From: Anaerolineales bacterium
GTDB lineage: Bacteria; Chloroflexota; Anaerolineae; Anaerolineales; Villigracilaceae
NCBI GenBank assembly: GCA_020634895.1
Contig: JACKAV010000011.1
Coordinates: 1 to 64,000, forward strand
Direction of reading: 5' to 3'
DNA: 64,000 nt
Of this stretch, positions 60,071-64,000 are shown in pieces. Below the pieces are notes generated by a model. The model searched no databases. It had not been told where the DNA came from and worked only from the letters and a program-made list of their open reading frames with translations. A program made the translations under genes and the position numbers. The stretch's first letter is position 1; each line of letters opens with the position of its first letter.

Positions 60071-61234
60071 TCAGGGATTCACATCCCAAGGCGCGACGCC
60101 GCGTCCGCGCCCGCCTCGCAACGACCCGAGAATTGGATCAGTCAACTCAGGCAGAATCTCCGCTGCAGCCGCCAGAAGACCAAAACACCCCGCGATCATC
60201 ATATCCCCAAACGGGACGGCAAAATATGGACGCAGCGAATCCGAAGATCGTTGCCCCGCAAACATACTCCGCCGCGGACCGGTGACCACTACATCGAAAC
60301 CATCTTTTCCAAACTCGAATTTCTCCAGCGAATACATCAACGCGCCGTGACCCATATCGTCAAAGACATCTTCGTGCTTCAGCGAACTATCCGCCAATTT
60401 GCGAATCAACGTCTCAAGTTTTTGCAGATCGATCTCGCCGGTATGATGCTCAAAAACACCTTCGATTCCTGCTTCGCCGAGACGAAACGCAAGTGTGTGG
60501 AAGTTCCCGACATTGCAAATAATTTTCTGTTTTTCCCCCGAAGAAACCGGGTCGAAATTCGCCCCTAACACAGCCGCTGGTGCAGTGTCCATCACCACAA
60601 GCGGACAGGGTAGATCGTTTGCCGAATCCGCTACGGATTGCAGACGCGTCATGATTTGCGGAATGTCACCCGAGAGATAGGCAAACGCTGAAAGTGAGTT
60701 CTTTGCTTTGATCCGTTCATCTAGATAGTCGAACCGAAATTGTCTATCCGAAACCCCGGCAGGGGCATTGCCGTGGTCAAAAACAGCAACAGCGATTGCC
60801 TGCAAATCTTTTTCCAACGAAACGCCAAAATCAGCGAATGTTTTTGACAGCAATTCAAAATCGAAATCTTTTAGTTCCAACCGCTGAACATCTGAGGGCA
60901 AACCCAGCGCTTCATCTTCCGAGACGATAGTTATCCCTAACGCCTCAACTTTATCCAATTCGTCGTTTAGCGTGGTTGCCGCAGAGGGCGTCATGTAAAC
61001 GGGAATTCCAGCTCGGGCATATTCTTCGATTGCCCAGGCTGAGGGGCCGCCCCCCATTTGGTGTCCACTGAGCAGGATTGGGGTCCGAAGGTGAAGCGTC
61101 TGCTTGAGATGGCGGTGCACCATCATGGTAGGCGAAGGCAGAACGAGTTTGAATCCGTTCTCGATGTCGAGATCAGAATCATATAAAAAAATGTCCTGTG
61201 TGCCTGTTCCGATGTCTACAGATAAAATTTTCAT
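60071..61234 (-). CDS. DUF1786 family protein (ASKHA-like)
   Basis: A 387-residue protein from the ATG at 61234. MKILSVDIGTGTQDIFLYD resembles the phosphate-1 loop of actin/hexokinase-fold ATPases and is the hallmark of DUF1786, annotated in Pfam as putative pyruvate formate-lyase activating-like. Other features: GGGPSAWAIEEYA, AVFDHGNAP, CNVGNFHTLAFRL, HHTGEID and a C-terminal GCFGLLAA helix. No radical-SAM CxxxCxxC motif is present, so the activase label is doubtful. Function unknown; it is divergent from the SufR-like gene. Confidence 0.8.
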   Translation of the reverse strand: MKILSVDIGTGTQDIFLYDSDLDIENGFKLVLPSPTMMVHRHLKQTLHLRTPILLSGHQMGGGPSAWAIEEYARAGIPVYMTPSAATTLNDELDKVEALGITIVSEDEALGLPSDVQRLELKDFDFELLSKTFADFGVSLEKDLQAIAVAVFDHGNAPAGVSDRQFRFDYLDERIKAKNSLSAFAYLSGDIPQIMTRLQSVADSANDLPCPLVVMDTAPAAVLGANFDPVSSGEKQKIICNVGNFHTLAFRLGEAGIEGVFEHHTGEIDLQKLETLIRKLADSSLKHEDVFDDMGHGALMYSLEKFEFGKDGFDVVVTGPRRSMFAGQRSSDSLRPYFAVPFGDMMIAGCFGLLAAAAEILPELTDPILGSLRGGRGRGVAPWDVNP

Positions 61235-61322
61235 GTTTCGCACCATTTTTCCAATTTTGTATGTACAGGTATTGTAACGGATAAAGCCCAGATTATAATT
61301 TTTATGATATTTATATAATATA

Positions 61323-61351
61323 TTGACAGGAACATACCTCACAGGTATACT
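61323..61351 (+). promoter_or_regulatory. Promoter with built-in operator of the SufR-like gene
   Basis: -35 TTGACA (61323-61328), 17-base spacer, -10 TATACT (61346-61351). The palindrome ATACCT-CAC-AGGTAT (61334-61348) lies in the spacer and runs into the -10. The ATG at 61359 is at the predicted start point, so the mRNA is leaderless. The half-site ACAGGTAT recurs at 61265-61272 toward the divergent DUF1786 gene. Confidence 0.75.
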
Positions 61352-61358
61352 TTTTGCC

Positions 61359-61982
61359 ATGAAGTCGACCCGAGATAGAATTCTTCAAACTTTATTAAAG
61401 AAGCCGAAATCCACCATTAATGACCTTGCTGAGGCAGTAGGCATCAACCCGATTTCCGTGCGGCACCACCTGACAAATCTCCAAATGGAGGGTTTGGTCG
61501 AATCACAGGAGGAACGCCACGGGGTTGGACGTCCGCGTTTGGTGTATGTGCTGACAAGTGAAGGGATGGAACGTTTTCCCACCCGTTATCTTCGTTTCAC
61601 CACGCGGCTGATCACCCAGATGAAAGAGACCATGCCGGAACCAATGGTCAGCAAATTGTTTGGGCAGATCGCCGAAGACCTTGCCGGTGAATATGCGAAC
61701 GAGATCAAAGGCTTGAGTATGGAAGAGCGCCTCGACCTCGTCAAGGACCTGCTGGCGCAGGAAGGTTTTACTGTGGAATGGGAAAAGAAGGACGATCAGT
61801 ACCAGATCCACGAAATTTCCTGCCCGTATTACCAGATCGGCGTGGCGCATCCTGAAGTTTGTACAGTAGACCAGACCCTGATCTCCAAAATGCTTGCGCT
61901 TCCGGCAAACAAAGTGCAGTGCATCCTTAACGGCGGCGCACAATGTACGTACGTTGTTCAACCCGCCGCAAAATCAAAATAG
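61359..61982 (+). CDS. SufR-like Fe-S cluster transcriptional repressor
   Basis: A 207-residue regulator from the ATG at 61359. DeoR/ArsR-type winged helix at 1-70 (INDLAEAVGINPISVRHHLTNLQMEGLV, GRPRLVY). The C-terminal part carries Cys155 and Cys168 in ISCPYYQIGVAHPEVC (C-x12-C, as in SufR), then Cys188 and Cys196. SufR holds a [4Fe-4S] cluster and represses Fe-S assembly genes when iron-sulfur supply is good. Its target here is likely its own operon with the DUF59 gene, through the promoter palindrome. Confidence 0.82.
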   Translation: MKSTRDRILQTLLKKPKSTINDLAEAVGINPISVRHHLTNLQMEGLVESQEERHGVGRPRLVYVLTSEGMERFPTRYLRFTTRLITQMKETMPEPMVSKLFGQIAEDLAGEYANEIKGLSMEERLDLVKDLLAQEGFTVEWEKKDDQYQIHEISCPYYQIGVAHPEVCTVDQTLISKMLALPANKVQCILNGGAQCTYVVQPAAKSK

Positions 61983-61992
61983 AGAGGACCTT

Positions 61993-62340
61993 ATGAGCGA
62001 ATCACAAGTTAACGAAATCCAATGGACGATCCATTCGACAAACCCTGAATTGGTTCAACCCGCCCGGGCGAGTCTCTCTGAAGTAGTTGACCCCGAGATC
62101 GGCATGAACATCATCCAGTTGGGTCTCATTCGGGATATCGAAGTCGAAAATAATATGGCGCGTTTGAAGATGATCCTAACCACGCCATTCTGCCCCTACG
62201 GACCCGCAATGATCGAAATGACCAAAGCCAAGGCAACCGAAGGGCTGAACATGCCCGTCACCATTGAAATGGGTATGGATGTGTGGGATTTCTCCATGAT
62301 GGAAGACCCCTCCGCTCTCGACTGGGGCATGTACGCATAA
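61993..62340 (+). CDS. DUF59/MIP18 family Fe-S assembly protein (SufT/PaaD-like)
   Basis: A 115-residue protein from the ATG at 61993 (AGAGG before). DPEIGMNIIQLGLIRDIEV is the DUF59 signature; Cys67 in TTPFCPYGP is the conserved Cys. An acidic C-terminal tail (WDFSMMEDPSALDW) is extra. The family helps place Fe-S clusters. It follows the SufR-like gene by 10 bases, which supports both calls. Confidence 0.9.
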   Translation: MSESQVNEIQWTIHSTNPELVQPARASLSEVVDPEIGMNIIQLGLIRDIEVENNMARLKMILTTPFCPYGPAMIEMTKAKATEGLNMPVTIEMGMDVWDFSMMEDPSALDWGMYA

Positions 62341-62355
62341 ACGAGTTTGAGAATC

Positions 62356-62386
62356 AAAAACGTCACCAGTTTGGTGACGTTTTTTT
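62356..62386. terminator. Bidirectional terminator
   Basis: AAAAACGTCACC / GGTGACGTTTTT stem with a 4-base loop and T-run, between convergent DUF59 and XRE genes. Confidence 0.9.
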
Positions 62387-62388
62387 GT

Positions 62389-62997
62389 TTAATCTTTTTT
62401 CCAATGCATCGCGTGGGGATGTTCGCCTTCGGCAAAACCGGAGATGACCACCAATGCGTTGGTCACTGTCGGACCTGGGTTTCGCCAACGATGCCGCAGT
62501 TTTGAAGCGAACAACAAGCTGTCACCGGCTTCCAATGTGAAGACTTCCCGTTCCACAAAATATTCCAATTTTCCACGTAAGCAGAAAATAAATTCGTGAC
62601 CCGTATGCGCAATTTCATGTGGACCACTCGCAGCGCCGCTCTCCAATGTAAGGACAAACGGCTCAACCCGACCTGCGAACTGCTCCCCACCCAAAGCTTC
62701 GAATACGCCGCGAGTGAAGGGCATCCGAGACCGTTCATCGTTTTTCAAAAAGATTATCTGTTTCTTTTCATTTTCAGGACCAAAAAACGCGGTAATGGAA
62801 ACCCCCAATGCATCCGCCAGTTTATATAATGTACTAACCGAAGGCGACGTTTTTCCACGTTCGATCATGGATAGGGCATTTGCGGAAAGTCCGCTTTGAG
62901 ACGCAAGCGCCCGCATGGAGATTCCCCGAGCCTCACGCAACTCCCTTAATCGCATGGCAACATCAACCGACATTGCCTCTCGTTGATAAGTTTCCAT
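62389..62997 (-). CDS. XRE-family regulator with cupin domain
   Basis: A 202-residue regulator: helix-turn-helix at about 15-70 (LRELREARGISMRALASQSGLSANALSMIERGK), cupin at 120-195 with HEIAHTGHEFIFCLRG and LEAGDSLLFASKLRHRW. The His residues of the cupin could bind metal. Relatives sense amines, sugars or amino acid derivatives. A GGAG site precedes the ATG. A motif shared with the CBS-ACT promoter lies 43-58 bases upstream. Confidence 0.88.
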   Translation of the reverse strand: METYQREAMSVDVAMRLRELREARGISMRALASQSGLSANALSMIERGKTSPSVSTLYKLADALGVSITAFFGPENEKKQIIFLKNDERSRMPFTRGVFEALGGEQFAGRVEPFVLTLESGAASGPHEIAHTGHEFIFCLRGKLEYFVEREVFTLEAGDSLLFASKLRHRWRNPGPTVTNALVVISGFAEGEHPHAMHWKKD

Positions 62998-63152
62998 GTT
63001 TTCTCCGTAATCTGGTCTAAAAAGTTGCTGAATTATACACTACTCAAAGTGACCTCAAGTCGATCTTAATGTTACAAAAGCATCAAAGAACGGAGAAAAA
63101 AACACCCGCAAAATAAAACACAGGTAAAATTTATAAAAATTTCGGAGATGAA

Positions 63153-63644
63153 ATGACGAGAAAAAGAAAACTATTGACAACCCTGTTCCTACCTACAGTA
63201 TTCCTGTTCACAGCATGTTCGTCACAACAAGGCGCTGACGCCACTCCAACAGTCGATATCGTTGGAACCACTGCCGCTGAGTTGGCATCCGTTATGCTTA
63301 CGCAAACATCAGCAGCATACACCCCCACATCTGCACCTGCAACAGAAACTCCCATTCCCTTGTTCACAGATACTCCCAGCCCCGAACCTACTTCGGCAGC
63401 CACGACAATTCCACAGGTTTCAGGGGAAACAGCCTGTTATACAGGACCTGGTACCCAGTATGCTCTCGTAAGCAATATTTCAGACACAAAACAAGTGGAA
63501 GTGGTTGGAGTTGCCCACGTTCCAGGTTGGTATGTGATCCGCAACCCGTATTACGGCTCACTGTGCTGGATCAGTGCCGACAACATGCGTTTTGAGTCGG
63601 ATTTTGATTTATCCACCCTTCCAACCCTATACCCGGATAAATAA
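63153..63644 (+). CDS. SH3-domain lipoprotein
   Basis: A 163-residue lipoprotein: signal peptide with lipobox FTAC (Cys22), a Thr/Pro/Ala-rich linker to about residue 90, and an SH3-like C-terminal domain (ACYTGPGTQYALVSNI, GWYVIRNPYYGSLCWIS) with two Cys that may form a disulfide. Such small SH3 lipoproteins are frequent in Anaerolineae; they may bind the cell wall. A TAAAAT -10 is near 63124. Confidence 0.8.
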   Translation: MTRKRKLLTTLFLPTVFLFTACSSQQGADATPTVDIVGTTAAELASVMLTQTSAAYTPTSAPATETPIPLFTDTPSPEPTSAATTIPQVSGETACYTGPGTQYALVSNISDTKQVEVVGVAHVPGWYVIRNPYYGSLCWISADNMRFESDFDLSTLPTLYPDK

Positions 63645-63688
63645 ACCGCAAGAGATTTTTTATTCCGCCCGACCTTTAGGAGTTTGCC

Positions 63689-63934
63689 ATGAGATATCTG
63701 GAAAAAATTATCATGGAAGAAATTTCATCACTGGACGAAGATATGCGCCTGATCGATGTGATCGGATTTATCCGCTATTTGAAGGCTGAAAAGCCCATCA
63801 AACAGGAATGGATCGCTAATTGGTACGAAAGCGCCATAGCTTCGATCCATGAAAGGGAAGATGAATTAAAGATCACCCCGGAAGATATTAAAATGCAGGT
63901 CGAAAAAGTACGTTATGGTAGCACCAATGGGTGA
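63689..63934 (+). CDS. Small acidic helical protein, unknown
   Basis: An 81-residue protein with AGGAG before the ATG. It is predicted mostly helical and amphipathic (MRLIDVIGFIRYLKAEKP, IANWYESAIASIHERED, ITPEDIKMQVEKVR). The size and charge fit an antitoxin-like or adaptor protein, but no toxin gene is visible in the 66 bases that remain. Confidence 0.55.
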   Translation: MRYLEKIIMEEISSLDEDMRLIDVIGFIRYLKAEKPIKQEWIANWYESAIASIHEREDELKITPEDIKMQVEKVRYGSTNG

Positions 63935-63978
63935 AAGACAATAACAGCCGTCGTGTTAAAATTCCACAAGGTACCCAA

Positions 63979-64000
63979 ATGACCACCATCCGCACCCCTG
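63979..64000 (+). CDS. Possible start of a further gene, cut by window edge
   Basis: An ATG with AAGG nine bases upstream opens MTTIRTP and runs out of the window. TAAAAT at 63957-63962 could be its -10. Too short for any call. Confidence 0.25.

Noticed and set aside
60071..61234. Pyruvate formate-lyase activating enzyme label for the DUF1786 protein
   Set aside because: The radical-SAM CxxxCxxC cluster motif of that enzyme is absent; the N-terminus looks like an ASKHA phosphate loop instead.
1..64000. CRISPR arrays, insertion sequences, prophage or integron
   Set aside because: No regularly spaced repeats with spacers, no transposase, integrase or phage structural frames were found; the repeats present are single spacer elements.

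Overview
The window reads as a chromosome segment of an anaerobic, non-phototrophic Chloroflexota bacterium, most likely of class Anaerolineae. This is inferred from gene content and protein style: a large ATPase-TPR-BTAD regulator, a LivKGFHM importer with a Thr/Ala-rich lipoprotein linker, a DUF6295-type protein, SH3 lipoproteins and many word-like intergenic repeats. No 16S gene is present. I see no phage, insertion sequence, CRISPR array or origin. Genes are tightly packed, often with ATGA/GTGA/TAATG overlaps, and most convergent pairs are separated by palindromic terminators.

Region by region. 1-2.2 kb (minus): an iron operon (DtxR-type repressor, FeoA, FeoB), with FeoB split into a G-domain protein and a membrane protein. 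2.3-3.4 kb: dienelactone hydrolase plus DUF6295. 3.4-7.1 kb: NatAB-like ABC system, one permease fused to a PrsW-like protease. 7.1-22.8 kb (minus): a branched-chain-amino-acid-type importer (LivMHFGK) behind a long acyl-CoA gene series (two acyl-CoA ligases, three alpha/beta hydrolases, SDR, thiolase + DUF35 partner, KASIII-like enzyme), headed at 22.8-26.1 kb by a 1078-residue regulator. 26.1-29.2 kb: an unknown TPR membrane protein and an unknown zinc-ribbon membrane protein. 29.2-31.6 kb: tRNA-Gln(CTG) and glnS. 31.8-36.1 kb: a multi-PAS hybrid histidine kinase and a 71-residue repeat protein. 36.3-38.0 kb: AarF/UbiB kinase. 38.1-42.2 kb: a promoter-leader peptide-terminator unit followed by an asymmetric heterodimeric ABC exporter. 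42.2-44.3 kb: RtcB and a class III cyclase. 44.3-53.5 kb (minus): one shape and division cluster mreB-mreC-mreD-mrdA-minC-minD-minE-rodA, ending in gltX. 53.7-56.1 kb: degV, a Crp-family regulator, a DUF2892 protein and a thioredoxin-DUF2892 fusion. 56.1-60.0 kb: uridine kinase, cyclophilin, VTT membrane protein, M20 peptidase, CBS-ACT protein. 60.0-62.4 kb: DUF1786 protein, a SufR-like Fe-S repressor and a DUF59 protein. 62.4-64 kb: XRE-cupin regulator, SH3 lipoprotein, small unknown genes.

The strongest candidates for something new are: (i) the 38.1-38.3 kb leader, with mutually exclusive RNA pairings and an Arg-rich 23-residue peptide, upstream of a BmrCD-like exporter; (ii) a set of at least ten different word-type palindromic repeats that fill gene spacers, supply a stop codon and in one case sit in frame inside an acyl-CoA ligase; (iii) palindromic operators placed precisely on promoters of Crp-family and SufR-like regulators; (iv) the split FeoB; and (v) a thiolase-DUF35-KASIII module coupled to a Liv importer. 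All function calls rest on motif reading alone; no database search was possible.
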